Assembly: GCF_000617845.2 (NCBI RefSeq)
Contig: NZ_DF820425.1
Location: 4,143,725 to 4,207,724, forward strand
DNA length: 64,000 nucleotides
Reading direction: 5' to 3'
Origin: Bradyrhizobium sp. DOA9
Lineage (GTDB): Bacteria; Pseudomonadota; Alphaproteobacteria; Rhizobiales; Xanthobacteraceae
Shown: piece by piece, positions 10,501 through 18,167 of the stretch
Numbering within the stretch: the stretch's first letter is position 1
Layout of the letters: each line of letters opens with the position of its first letter
Notes under the pieces: model-generated
The model's database searches: none
What the model was told of the DNA's origin: nothing
The model's input: only the letters and a program-made list of their open reading frames with translations
Position numbers and translations under genes: made by a program

Positions 10501-13500
10501 CCTGCCGTGCTGGTCTCGTTGAAAGACAGCCATTCGTTGTTGGTGATAACAGCGTTGCTGGCCGTGCTGCTGCCATAGAAATACAGGTAAGCGCTATTGG
10601 TGATCGTTGCGGTGCTGGCCGTGGCGTTTCCTTGGAAAATGGCTCTGCTGTTGACGCTGTTGCTGATATTTGCGCTGCCCGCGGTGCTGGTATCGTTGAA
10701 ATACAGGAAGTTGTTGTCGCTGACGATGGTCGCGCTGCCTGCCGAACTCGAATTGTTGAAGTAGACGTTGCCGGCGCCGCTGTTGGTGATGGTGGCGCTC
10801 CCGGCGGTGCTCGTCTCGTTGAAGTTCAGGGTGCCGCCGTTGGTGATGGTGGCGCTGCCGGCACTGCTGCTGTTACGAAAGTTCGTGGTCCCGCCGTTCG
10901 CGATGCCCGTGATTCCGCTCGTGTCGGCGTTGACGATTTCGAATGTCGCCCCGGTGCCGACGGTCACCGCTCCCACAACGGAGCCGGTCACGCCGCTGTT
11001 GCCGATCTGGAGCGTGCCGCCCGAAATCGCCGTGCCGCCGCTATAGCTGTTGTGTCCGGTCAGGACGAGCGTGCCGGCGCCGGCCTTGGTGAGCGATCTG
11101 CCGTCCCAGCCGGTGGCGGGGTTCGCCGCCTGATCGGTCAGCGCCATGCCCAGCGTGAAGGTGTCGCTGGCGTTGGTCAGCGTGAAGGTGCCATGGGCGA
11201 GGGAGTTGCCCGCAGTCCAGCTCAATCCGTAGCTGGCGAGGTATTGCAGGCCGTCGGCCGATTTGCGGGTGGACACCGTGAGGTAGTCCACCGTGCCGCT
11301 GAAGCCGCCGACGGTGACTGCGGCGAAGTCGCCGCTGATGCCCGATTGGGTATCGATCAGCACCTTGTCGAGCTGGCTCGCATTGCTGATGCCGCTGATA
11401 TTGAACACGACGCCGTTGCCGAGCGCGACGCTGTCGGCAGACAGCGCGGGGCCGCTCGTGCCGGCAGCGATGGACAGCGCGGTGTTGTTGCCGAAGATCA
11501 CGGTCTGAGCGACGTTCAGGGTCGCCGGCGTCTCGATCGCCAGCGAACCGCCCGTGACGTTGACGCTGCCGCCCAGATTGTTGCTGCCGCCTGCGCTGCC
11601 GTCACCGAACCGCAGCCGGCCGCCAGAGACGATCGTATCGCCGCCATAGGTGTTCGTGCCCGTCAGCGTCAAAGTACCGGTGCCAACCTTTTCCAGGGTG
11701 CCATTGCCGGAGAAAGTTCCGCTTACGACAGTCGACATATTGTTGCCGCCGACCTTGAGCCACCGGCCGTCCAGAAGAAAAGTACCTTCGCCGGCGATCG
11801 AACCGACGCTGATCACACCGTCAAGGGCAGGTCCATTTGAGGAGAACTGAGTCAATGCGGTCGCGCTGGTGTTGGTGATGGCGGCATTGCCAGCCGTGCT
11901 GGCGTACCCGAAGGTCAAGTTGCCGTTGTTGTTGATTGTGGCACTTGCGGCCGTGCTGGAGCCGACGAACACGAGCGCGCCGCTGTTGTTGATGACGGCA
12001 CTCGCGGCGGTGCTGTTTTCGCTCAAGCTGAGGTCGCCGAAGCGGAGTGTGCCACTGTTGTTGATGGTGGCGCTGCCGGCAGTGCTGCTGTTGCGGAAGC
12101 CGAGCGTGCCACTGCTGTTGATGTTGATCGTCGCGTTGCTCGCGGAGCTCGTGTCATAGAACGTGGCGGTGCCGCCATTGATGCTGAGCGCCGCGTTGCC
12201 GGCCGAACTGGTGTTCCGGAAATTCGCAGCGCCGGTGGAGGTGATCTGAGCGCTGCCGGGCGTCGTTGTATCGACGAACTCGAGTGTGCCGCTATTGGCG
12301 ATTGTGGTGCTGCCGGCCGACATTCCGTTGCTGTAGGTCGTGCTTCCGGCGTTCGAGATGCTGGAGATCGCGCCCGCATTCACGACGCTGAGCGCCCCTC
12401 CGGCGCCGACGCCGACCGCGCCGCCGACCGAGCCGGTTCTGGCGAGGGTGCCGAGCTGGAGTGTACCCTCGTCGACGGTGGTGCCGGCCGTGTAGGTATT
12501 CGTTGCCGACAGCGTCAGCGTGCCGGCGCCGATCTTGACCAGCGAGCCGCCGGTGCCGGAGATCACCCCGGCCACTTCGGTCGATGTATTTTTGGAGCCG
12601 ACCGTGAGCTCGTTGGCGCCGAGAAGGTAGCTGCCGGCGCCTGCGATCGAGCCGACCGTCTGCTTGTAATCGCCGGCGGGACCCGCAGAACCCGAGAAAT
12701 CCACCGTGCTGCCGGCCGCGGCGGTGATGGCCATGCCGTTGCCATTGCTGTTGATGAGGCTGAGTGTGGTTCCGGCGCGGACGTCAACCGTGCCGATGAT
12801 GGAGCCGGTGCTAGCTGGTGTGCCGAGCTGGAGTGTTCCGGCCGTGATCGTGGTGCCGCCGCCATAGCTGTTTCCGCCAGAAAGTGTGAGCGTGCCCGTG
12901 CCGGCCTTGACCAGCGAGCCGGTGCCCGTGATGGTGCCGCTCAGCTCGCTCGACTGGTTGTTGGCGCCCAGCGTCAGCTCGATGAAATCGAGGTAGGAGG
13001 TGCCGGCGCCGGTGAGGGACTGGACCGAGAGCTTGCCGTCACCGGCGGGGCCCGTCCCCGAGAAATAGATGTTGCCCCCGGCATTGTTGATGATGGTCGC
13101 GTTGGCGGTCGTGCTGTTGCCGTAGAAGGAGAGGAGTCCGCCGCTATTGACGATGATGGTGGCGCTGCCGGCCGCGCTGGTGTCGTTGAAAGTGGTCTGT
13201 CCACCGTTGCCGGTGATGATGGTCGCGCTACCGGCAGTGCTGCTGTCGCGAAAATCCAGCAGCGTGTTATTGGTGATAGTAGCGTTGCCGGCCGTACTCG
13301 AGCCGACGAAGGCCATGACGTGGTTGTTGATGATGACGGCATTCGCGGCGGTACTGCTATCCTGGAATTTCAGGATATTTCCGTTGCTGATCGAGGCGCC
13401 AGCGGCGGTACTGCTGTTCGCGAAAACCATCAGGCCTTGATTGCCGATCGTGGCGGTGCCGGCCGAGCTGGAATTCTGGAAGGTGGTTGTCGAACTGTTC

Positions 13501-13877
13501 TGGGTGTTGAGGTTGAGGCTGCCGCCATTGACGATGATGCCGGCGCCGGTGAACGTGAGCGCGGCGCCGTTCATGTTGGTGATGCTGTAGTCGGACGCTC
13601 CCGGATTGAAGGTCCAGCCGCCGATCGTGGCAGCGCCGTCAATAGTCAGGTACCACACGTTCGATGCGCCAAAATAGGCGGTGCCGGAAGGTACGCTCCC
13701 GGTGTTCCAGTTGCCGCCATCGTTGTAAGAGCCGGTCGCGGGAGCGGTGCCCCAGGTGGCATCCTGCGCGCGAGCCGGCGCGCCCGGGAGGGCCCAGGCC
13801 AGGGCCAGTGCCGACGAGGTCAGCAGTGCGGCCCGCAGGTGGCGGGTCGCTTTGACATATTCTTTCCCGGTCCTCAC
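7554..13877 (-). CDS. Giant type V autotransporter with STAG-type repeat arrays
   Basis: About 2,107 residues if translation starts at the GTG at 13877, chosen because GGGGGA lies just upstream and the signal peptide then follows at once (LLTSSALALAWALPGAPARAQ). The passenger is a predicted beta-helix built from four arrays (7, 8, 11 and 4 units) of a 19-22-residue repeat around SSTAGSATITN. Five cassettes intervene, of the form GPxGD..K..SIAG.G..L, then LVK.GTGTLTLSG.NTYTGGTT, the latter being the autotransporter-associated beta-strand (PATR) repeat. The last roughly 280 residues form the outer-membrane beta-barrel (from RRWGVWASAYGG) and end in aromatic RYEW, as BAM substrates do. No protease or adhesin motif was seen in the passenger; a surface adhesion or biofilm role is inference. 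It is transcribed away from the regulator at 14046. An upstream in-frame ATG at 13961 would add a non-signal leader and is thought wrong. Confidence 0.9.
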   Translation of the reverse strand: MRTGKEYVKATRHLRAALLTSSALALAWALPGAPARAQDATWGTAPATGSYNDGGNWNTGSVPSGTAYFGASNVWYLTIDGAATIGGWTFNPGASDYSITNMNGAALTFTGAGIIVNGGSLNLNTQNSSTTTFQNSSSAGTATIGNQGLMVFANSSTAAGASISNGNILKFQDSSTAANAVIINNHVMAFVGSSTAGNATITNNTLLDFRDSSTAGSATIITGNGGQTTFNDTSAAGSATIIVNSGGLLSFYGNSTTANATIINNAGGNIYFSGTGPAGDGKLSVQSLTGAGTSYLDFIELTLGANNQSSELSGTITGTGSLVKAGTGTLTLSGGNSYGGGTTITAGTLQLGTPASTGSIIGTVDVRAGTTLSLINSNGNGMAITAAAGSTVDFSGSAGPAGDYKQTVGSIAGAGSYLLGANELTVGSKNTSTEVAGVISGTGGSLVKIGAGTLTLSATNTYTAGTTVDEGTLQLGTLARTGSVGGAVGVGAGGALSVVNAGAISSISNAGSTTYSNGMSAGSTTIANSGTLEFVDTTTPGSAQITSTGAANFRNTSSAGNAALSINGGTATFYDTSSASNATININSSGTLGFRNSSTAGSATINNSGTLRFGDLSLSENSTAASAVINNSGALVFVGSSTAASATINNNGNLTFGYASTAGNAAITNTSATALTQFSSNGPALDGVISVGSIAGEGTFLLDGRWLKVGGNNMSTVVSGTFSGNGTLEKVGTGTLTLTGTNTYGGDTIVSGGRLRFGDGSAGGSNNLGGSVNVTGGSLAIETPATLNVAQTVIFGNNTALSIAAGTSGPALSADSVALGNGVVFNISGISNASQLDKVLIDTQSGISGDFAAVTVGGFSGTVDYLTVSTRKSADGLQYLASYGLSWTAGNSLAHGTFTLTNASDTFTLGMALTDQAANPATGWDGRSLTKAGAGTLVLTGHNSYSGGTAISGGTLQIGNSGVTGSVVGAVTVGTGATFEIVNADTSGITGIANGGTTNFRNSSSAGSATITNGGTLNFNETSTAGSATITNSGAGNVYFNNSSSAGSATIVSDNNFLYFNDTSTAGSANISNSVNSRAIFQGNATASTATITNSAYLYFYGSSTASNAVITNNEWLSFNETSTAGSATLANNRWLYFYNNSTAGSATITNANLLVFRDNSTAGNASIANSNTINFVVSSTAGSATITNNAGGTTTFQDNSTAGNAQLINNAANAVFDFSGSTGPNGDHKLSAGSIAGNGTFYLGANALTVGGNNLSTTVSGVVADGGASGGTGGSLVKTGTGTLTLSGANTYTGGTTFADGTVSVSSDANLGDLAGGLTFNGGTLQISGTAFNATARTVNLGAGGGTLDIADAANNFVISQGVSGSTLTKSGTGTLTLTGAASFSGATVSAGTLVFDANATAGNAAITNNAQLVFATSATAGNATITNTNQLTFYGNTTAGNAVINNSGTVLFDGNSTPGSAQLINTASSAVINFFTPGPSSDGKLTAGSIAGNGRFDLNGAELAVGSNNLSTVVTGVLTGDGSITGISLIKVGTGKLTLSGVNTYTGATTVDGGTLAVNGSIASSGGVTVNAGGILGGTGIVGNTAIASAGTLAPGNSIGTLTVSGNLAFAAGSFYTVEVSTTAADRTNVSGTATLTGATVQAVAIPGSFRGQTFTLLNASGGLGGTQFAGLTIVGSFSPARNPRLSYDLNNVYLVLDPGKIELPAGTSGNQTGVAGGINNAVESGATPPAGFDTLLNMSGAQLNRALSEVSGQPGAATTQAAFNAMQQFLDMLDPVGGSMESERGMSGSTLGYATTAQHDARVREAYAAVTPRETSGDVIDRRWGVWASAYGGASTLSGNAAAGSSSTTSRIYGTVVGADYRLSPDTLVGFALGGAGFNFSVADSLGGGRADVFQAGLYARHNFGPAYLSAALAYGWQDVTTDRTVTVSGTDRLTANFKASTFAGRLEAGWRFAPIPASSFGVTPYAAVQATTFHLPGYGETALVGNNQFALSYGSQDTANVRSELGARTDQRFLVNDGGLTLRGRLAWAHDTNTSRLVNAAFQTLPGAAFTVSGARPAADSALAGGRAEMKWRNGFALAGTIEGEFSRSTQTYTGKGTVRYEW
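9462..9689 (-). repeat. Autotransporter repeat array 4 (4 units)
   Basis: Four units (ATAGNAAI, ATAGNATI, TTAGNAVI, STPGSAQL) directly before the last PATR cassette and the linker to the beta-barrel. Confidence 0.75.
10227..10889 (-). repeat. Autotransporter repeat array 3 (11 units)
   Basis: The longest and most regular array: eleven units, seven of them reading SSAGSATI or STAGSATI/L almost exactly, separated by aromatic tails such as WLYFYNN and LYFYG. It is followed by the cassette GPNGDHKLSAGSIAGNG. Confidence 0.8.
11862..12341 (-). repeat. Autotransporter repeat array 2 (8 units)
   Basis: Eight units of the same STAG repeat, including variants MSAGSTTI, TTPGSAQI and STAASAVI, followed by a PATR cassette with GPALDGVISVGSIAG. 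More diverged than arrays 1 and 3. Confidence 0.75.
13062..13481 (-). repeat. Autotransporter repeat array 1 (7 units)
   Basis: Seven degenerate coding repeats of 57-66 bp, each giving a residue string like SSTAGNATITNNTLLDFRD. Units differ mostly at third positions and in the tail (FRD, FND, FYG), so the array is old rather than freshly expanded. Two PATR cassettes follow back to back without an array between them. Confidence 0.8.
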
Positions 13878-13960
13878 ACTTCCCCCAACGCACGATCGCG
13901 AGTCCTCAAGCGGATTCTTCGCACCGGGCGGGAGTGGTGTCCTGATAAGGGGTTGGCACA

Positions 13961-13992
13961 TTTCTGAAAGTTTCTGATATTTGCGTTTCAGA
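13961..13992. promoter_or_regulatory. Candidate operator between autotransporter and regulator genes
   Basis: TTTCTGA occurs at 13961-13967 and again at 13971-13977, one helical turn apart, and its inverted form TTTCAGA is at 13986-13992. OmpR/PhoB-type winged-helix domains usually bind direct repeats spaced about one turn, and the divergent gene encodes such a domain. The link to that regulator is inference. Confidence 0.4.
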
Positions 13993-14045
13993 CCCGATTT
14001 TCGGGCATTTTCGGCAGACTTCCGCTATACGAGCCGCCTTGAGAC

Positions 14046-15791
14046 GTGTTGGGGGATTACTTGCTTCGTTTCGCCGGCTTTGAGCTGGACCTGCATCGCG
14101 CTGAGCTGCGCAGGGCCGACGGCACGCCGATCAAGCTCCGGCCCAAGACGTTCGAGATGCTTCGCCTGTTCGCCACCAGCGGCGGCCGGGTGCTGAGCAA
14201 GCAGGAGCTGATGGAGGCGGTCTGGCCGAACGTCCATGTCGGCGAGGACAGCCTGTTCCAATGCATCCGCGAGCTCCGCACCGCGCTCGGCGACGAGCGG
14301 CGGCAGCTGATCAAGCTCGCCTCCGGCGGTGGCTATCTGCTCGCGACGGAGGTTGAGGCAGCGGGCGAAGCCGACCCGGTGCCGGTCGAGGAGTTTCCGT
14401 CCGGTTCACCCGATGACGTCGCGCTCCTGCCGGCCGAGGCCATCGTGGCGTCCGTGAAGCCGCAGCGCGCCCTGTTCGGCTTGAGTCGGCAGGCCACGGT
14501 TGCCGCCGTGGCCGGCCTCTGCGTGATCGTGATGGGGCTGGCGGTTGCCGCGCCCGTGCTGAAGCCGGACCTCCTGTTCAAGCGAACGCCGCCGCGGCTC
14601 GCGGTGATGCCGATCGCCGACGAGAGCAATGATGCGCGCGGCGCGGCGATGGCCGCGGAGATCACCGCGCGCCTCGCCGATGGTTTTGCCAAGGTCCAGA
14701 ACATCAGCGTGGTTGCGCCGCGACTGGCGGCCAAGGGCGGCGCCGGCACTGCTGCGTCTGCTCCCTCATCCGATTACGAGCTGCGCGGCGAACTGGAGCG
14801 TCGCGACCAGTCCTGGACGCTACGCGCGCGGATCATCAAGGCCGCCACCGGCGAGGTGCAGTCGGTCGTCGCAGCGTCGGTCGCTGCGGATGAGGCGGAC
14901 GCGCAGCTCGCACAGTCGCGCCTCGTCGCGGGCGTGGGTCATGGGCTCGCGCGCCGTCTCAACGAAATCCTGGAGCCGCGTGTGCGCGCCCCGGCTGCCG
15001 GGGCGTCGGCCGGCGGCGACAAGGTGGCCGTCGAGCAGGCGCTCGCATCGATCAACCAGACCACGCGCGAGCGTTTTGGCGCGGCCCAGGCCATGCTGCA
15101 AAAGGCGCTCAGCGACGACCCCGACAATCTCGACGTCGCGGTCGCGCTCGCTTCGCTGCAGATGCGCGGCATCCAGATGGTCTGGTTCAGCCCGGAGGAG
15201 GCTGTCGCCGTCGAGGCCAGGGCCAACGCGACGCTCGAGCAGGCGTTGCGATCGAAGCCGAATTCGATTGCCGTGCTCGAAGCCCATTGCCGCTTCCTCA
15301 GCGCGACGAACCACTTTGTCGAAAGTCTCGTCACCTGCGCCAAGGCCTTGAGCTTCGATCCGTGGAACGGATCTGCGCTCTATCTGATCGGCCTCGGGCA
15401 GGTCTATCTCGGCCGCTTCGACGATGCGCTGGCGACCTTTCTGCAGGCCGATCGTTACGACACGCCGCAGGCCTCGCGCTGGACCTGGCTGCTCGGCGCG
15501 GGCATGACCTATGCCTTGATGGAACGCTTTGAGGAGGCGTTGCCCTGGCTGCAGCGTTCGATCGCCATCACGCCCGGGACCGGCCGTTCGCACTTCCTGC
15601 TCGGGGCCGCCTACCAGAGAACGGGCCGCCTCGATGAGGCGAGGGCGGCGATCGCCGAGGGACTGCGCTTGCGGCCCGGCACGACCAGGCTGAACGTCTC
15701 GCCGCCGATGAAGAACGCGAGTCCGGTGTGTATCGCGGCCTGGGAGCGTGTCGTGCAGGCCGAGGTGGATGCGGGACTGCCGGAGCAGTGA
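14046..15791 (+). CDS. Membrane-anchored winged-helix (CadC-like) TPR regulator
   Basis: A 581-residue protein. Residues 5-100 form an OmpR/PhoB-type winged helix (LRPKTFEMLRLFATSGGRVLS, then LMEAVWPNVHVGEDSL and GGGYLL). A transmembrane helix follows near 149-173 (VAAVAGLCVIVMGLAVAAPVL). Then comes the RLAVMPIAD segment of TolB-like/CadC-family proteins, and TPR-type helices fill the C-terminal half. There is no receiver domain, so this is a one-component ToxR/CadC-like regulator sensing through its periplasmic part. It is divergent from the autotransporter with a 168-bp gap, which makes that gene a likely target. The start may instead be the TTG at 14061, which has GGGGGA ahead of it. Confidence 0.82.
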   Translation: MLGDYLLRFAGFELDLHRAELRRADGTPIKLRPKTFEMLRLFATSGGRVLSKQELMEAVWPNVHVGEDSLFQCIRELRTALGDERRQLIKLASGGGYLLATEVEAAGEADPVPVEEFPSGSPDDVALLPAEAIVASVKPQRALFGLSRQATVAAVAGLCVIVMGLAVAAPVLKPDLLFKRTPPRLAVMPIADESNDARGAAMAAEITARLADGFAKVQNISVVAPRLAAKGGAGTAASAPSSDYELRGELERRDQSWTLRARIIKAATGEVQSVVAASVAADEADAQLAQSRLVAGVGHGLARRLNEILEPRVRAPAAGASAGGDKVAVEQALASINQTTRERFGAAQAMLQKALSDDPDNLDVAVALASLQMRGIQMVWFSPEEAVAVEARANATLEQALRSKPNSIAVLEAHCRFLSATNHFVESLVTCAKALSFDPWNGSALYLIGLGQVYLGRFDDALATFLQADRYDTPQASRWTWLLGAGMTYALMERFEEALPWLQRSIAITPGTGRSHFLLGAAYQRTGRLDEARAAIAEGLRLRPGTTRLNVSPPMKNASPVCIAAWERVVQAEVDAGLPEQ

Positions 15792-15833
15792 GGATGGTCG
15801 TGCACTGAAGGGCCTGCTGCCAGCGCTCAATGC

Positions 15834-15922
15834 CCGTCATTGCGAGGAGCCCTTGCGACGAAGCAATCCAGGATCTCACCGCGGAGAGATTCTGGATTGC
15901 TTCGCTGCGCTCGCAATGACGG
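15834..15922. repeat. Intergenic palindromic repeat, copy A
   Basis: An 89-bp imperfect inverted repeat beginning CCGTCATTGCGAG and ending CTCGCAATGACGG, with an inner dyad around AATCCAG/CTGGATT. A second copy lies at 30302-30384. Elements with these ends are scattered between genes in Bradyrhizobium and relatives. This one sits between two converging genes. Confidence 0.75.
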
Positions 15923-15927
15923 AGTAA

Positions 15928-16860
15928 TCACCGCCACCTGCGATGCAGCCACAGCCACTGCTCGGGATGCTCGCGAACCCAGCTTTCCACGACGCTCGTG
16001 ATCACCTGCGTCGTGCCCTGGATATCGATCCTGCCATCGGCATCGCGCACCGGCTGGATCTCTTCGGTGAGCTCGCCGCGAAAGCGGCCGTCGGGCAGGC
16101 GGATGATGCGCACGCCGTGGATCGGGCATTCGACCTGGCGCAGGAGGCGCGCCAGCATCGGATTGGCGCGGGTCTTGCGGCCGAAGAACGTGACCTCGAC
16201 GCCGGCCGTCAGATATTGGTCGATCAGCATGGCGACGTGCTTGCCGTCCTTGAGCGCCTGCGCCAGCCGCAGCGGCGCATCGCGCCCCGCCGGGATCAGC
16301 GTGCCCATGTTGACCTGGCGCATCTCCTGGATGATGCGATCGGCCGAGGCGATGTTCGGCCGGCGATAGAGGATTGCGGTGTCGAGGCCATGCGAGACGG
16401 CGGCGAGCGCCGGCAATTCCCAATTGGCAAGATGTGCGGCGAAGATCAGGGCCGGCTTGCCGTCGTCGCGGATCTGGTCGAACAGCTCGATGCTGCGCGG
16501 GGAAATCTCGATCCGACTCTTCTCCGGGGCATCGCGCTCGTAATTCCAGACCTGGTCGATATGGGCGAACTCGGCGCCGACGCGGCCGAGATTATCCCAG
16601 ACGCCCATCAGGATCCGGTCGATCTCCTCCGGCGACTTCTCGGGGAAGGCGGCTGCGAGATTGGCACGGCCGATGCGGTGCTCGCGCAGGCGAGGGCCGA
16701 TCAGCTTCACGGCACGGGCGAAAAAGTCCGAGGTCTTGGCCGGATCGAAATAGCGCGTGGTGCGCAGCATCGCGACGGTCGCGGCGCCGATCAGGCTGCC
16801 GCCCAGCGATTTGGCAGCCTCCCGCGCGCGGGCCTTCGTGCTCGCAGTCAGCAGCGCCAT
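15928..16860 (-). CDS. lpxXL: Lipid A very-long-chain acyltransferase (LpxXL-like)
   Basis: A 310-residue member of the LpxL/HtrB (lysophospholipid acyltransferase) family, with catalytic H(X)4E at His143-Glu148 (HLANWE) and a hydrophobic N-terminus that would place it on the cytoplasmic face of the inner membrane. It is the last gene of the acpXL operon, 8 bp after fabF1. In rhizobia LpxXL moves the very-long-chain hydroxy fatty acid from AcpXL to lipid A, and the context makes that role much more likely than a housekeeping lauroyl transfer. In Rhizobium an alcohol dehydrogenase gene usually lies just before lpxXL; it is missing here. Confidence 0.88.
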   Translation of the reverse strand: MALLTASTKARAREAAKSLGGSLIGAATVAMLRTTRYFDPAKTSDFFARAVKLIGPRLREHRIGRANLAAAFPEKSPEEIDRILMGVWDNLGRVGAEFAHIDQVWNYERDAPEKSRIEISPRSIELFDQIRDDGKPALIFAAHLANWELPALAAVSHGLDTAILYRRPNIASADRIIQEMRQVNMGTLIPAGRDAPLRLAQALKDGKHVAMLIDQYLTAGVEVTFFGRKTRANPMLARLLRQVECPIHGVRIIRLPDGRFRGELTEEIQPVRDADGRIDIQGTTQVITSVVESWVREHPEQWLWLHRRWR

Positions 16861-16868
16861 GCGTCCGG

Positions 16869-18146
16869 TCAGGCCGGTTCGCGGGTCAGGATCAGCGAAG
16901 CGTTCTGGCCGCCGAAGCCGAACGAGTTCGACATCACCGCGGTGACGCGGGCATCGCGCGCCTTGTTGCCGACGACGTTGAACAGGATCGTGGGATCCGG
17001 ATTGTCGTAGTTGATCGTCGGCGGAATGCGCTGATGCTCGAGCGTGAGCAGCGAGAAGATCGCCTCGACCGCGCCGGCGGCCGAGATGGTGTGGCCGACC
17101 ATCGACTTGTTGGAGGTGACCGGAATCTTCTGCGCGAGTTCGCCGAACACGGCCGAGGTCGTGTTGAACTCCATCTTGTCGTTCTCGGGCGTCGCGGTGC
17201 CGTGCGCGTTGATGTGGTCGATCTGGTCCGGCGTCATGCCGGCATCGGCCAGCGTCTTGTTCATGCAGCCGATGATCGGCTTGCCGTCGGGCGAGGAGCG
17301 GGTGCGATGGAACGAATCGGTGAGCTCGCCGCAGCCGGCGATCACGCCGAGAATTTTTGCGCCGCGCGCGACAGCCGCTTCGTAGCTCTCCAGCACCAGC
17401 GCGCCGGCACCTTCAGCCATCACGAAGCCGTCGCGGTTCTTGGAGAACGGGCGGGAGGCCGCCTGCGGCGGGTCGTTCTGGGTCGAGAGCGCCGACAGCA
17501 GCGAGAAGCGCACCAGCGCTTCCGGGTTCACGGTGCCGTCGGTCGCGACGCACAGCGCCGCGTCGGTCTCGCCGCGGCGGATCGCCTCGACGCCGAGCTG
17601 GATCGAGGTGGCTCCGGAGGCGCACGCCGTCGACAGCGAGATCGGCGAGCCCTTGGTGCCGAAGGTCTCGGCGAGATAGGCGGCAACCGAGCCGAACATG
17701 AAGCGATGATGATAGGCGCTGAACTTGCCGCCGCCGGAAATGCGGAGCAGATCGTCATAGGTGATGTCCTGCTGGCCGACGGCGCGACCGAGCTCGCGGC
17801 GCTGCGGCCATTCGACCTCGACCGGCGCCACAGCGAGGAAAAGCGGACCCGGGAAATCGGCCTTGGCGCCGATGCCGGCCTGCTCCAGCGCTTCCTGCGT
17901 CACCAGCTCGGCCATCCGCTCGGACAGGGCGGTGGAGGAGAACGGATCGGCGCTGACGAAATCGACTGTGCCGGCCATCGTGGTCTTGAGGCCGTCGACC
18001 GGAAAACGCGTGATGGTGCGGATCCCGGATTCGCCGGCGACGAGCTTTGCCCAATTGTCGGATTTGCCGGCGCCGAGCGAGGTCATGATGCCCATGCCGG
18101 TGACGACGACGACGGGACGCCCGAGTTTGTCGCGTGGTGCAGTCAT
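16869..18146 (-). CDS. fabF1XL: Beta-ketoacyl-ACP synthase II, VLCFA operon (catalytic subunit)
   Basis: A 425-residue FabF-type condensing enzyme with the full Cys-His-His triad: Cys175 in STACASG, His315 in NAHGTATPEND and His352 in VGHTISAAG. Predicted to elongate acyl chains on AcpXL toward C26-C28. It lies 21 bp after the neighbouring ketosynthase-like gene, which lacks the triad, and 8 bp before lpxXL. The pairing of an active and an inactive ketosynthase in adjacent genes resembles the KS-alpha/chain-length-factor pair of type II polyketide synthases. The length is normal for FabF. Confidence 0.92.
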   Translation of the reverse strand: MTAPRDKLGRPVVVVTGMGIMTSLGAGKSDNWAKLVAGESGIRTITRFPVDGLKTTMAGTVDFVSADPFSSTALSERMAELVTQEALEQAGIGAKADFPGPLFLAVAPVEVEWPQRRELGRAVGQQDITYDDLLRISGGGKFSAYHHRFMFGSVAAYLAETFGTKGSPISLSTACASGATSIQLGVEAIRRGETDAALCVATDGTVNPEALVRFSLLSALSTQNDPPQAASRPFSKNRDGFVMAEGAGALVLESYEAAVARGAKILGVIAGCGELTDSFHRTRSSPDGKPIIGCMNKTLADAGMTPDQIDHINAHGTATPENDKMEFNTTSAVFGELAQKIPVTSNKSMVGHTISAAGAVEAIFSLLTLEHQRIPPTINYDNPDPTILFNVVGNKARDARVTAVMSNSFGFGGQNASLILTREPA

Positions 18147-18167
18147 GTCGATCCCCGCTTGAGCTGA

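Noticed and set aside
10191..11840. 549-codon open frame on the plus strand inside the autotransporter
   Set aside because: Mirror of the repeat-rich coding strand; the product is a Gly/Ala/Arg low-complexity string and the frame has no ribosome site.
9462..13481. Regular repeats that could suggest a CRISPR array or minisatellite
   Set aside because: The repeats are in frame, degenerate at third codon positions, and encode a beta-helix passenger between a signal peptide and a beta-barrel.
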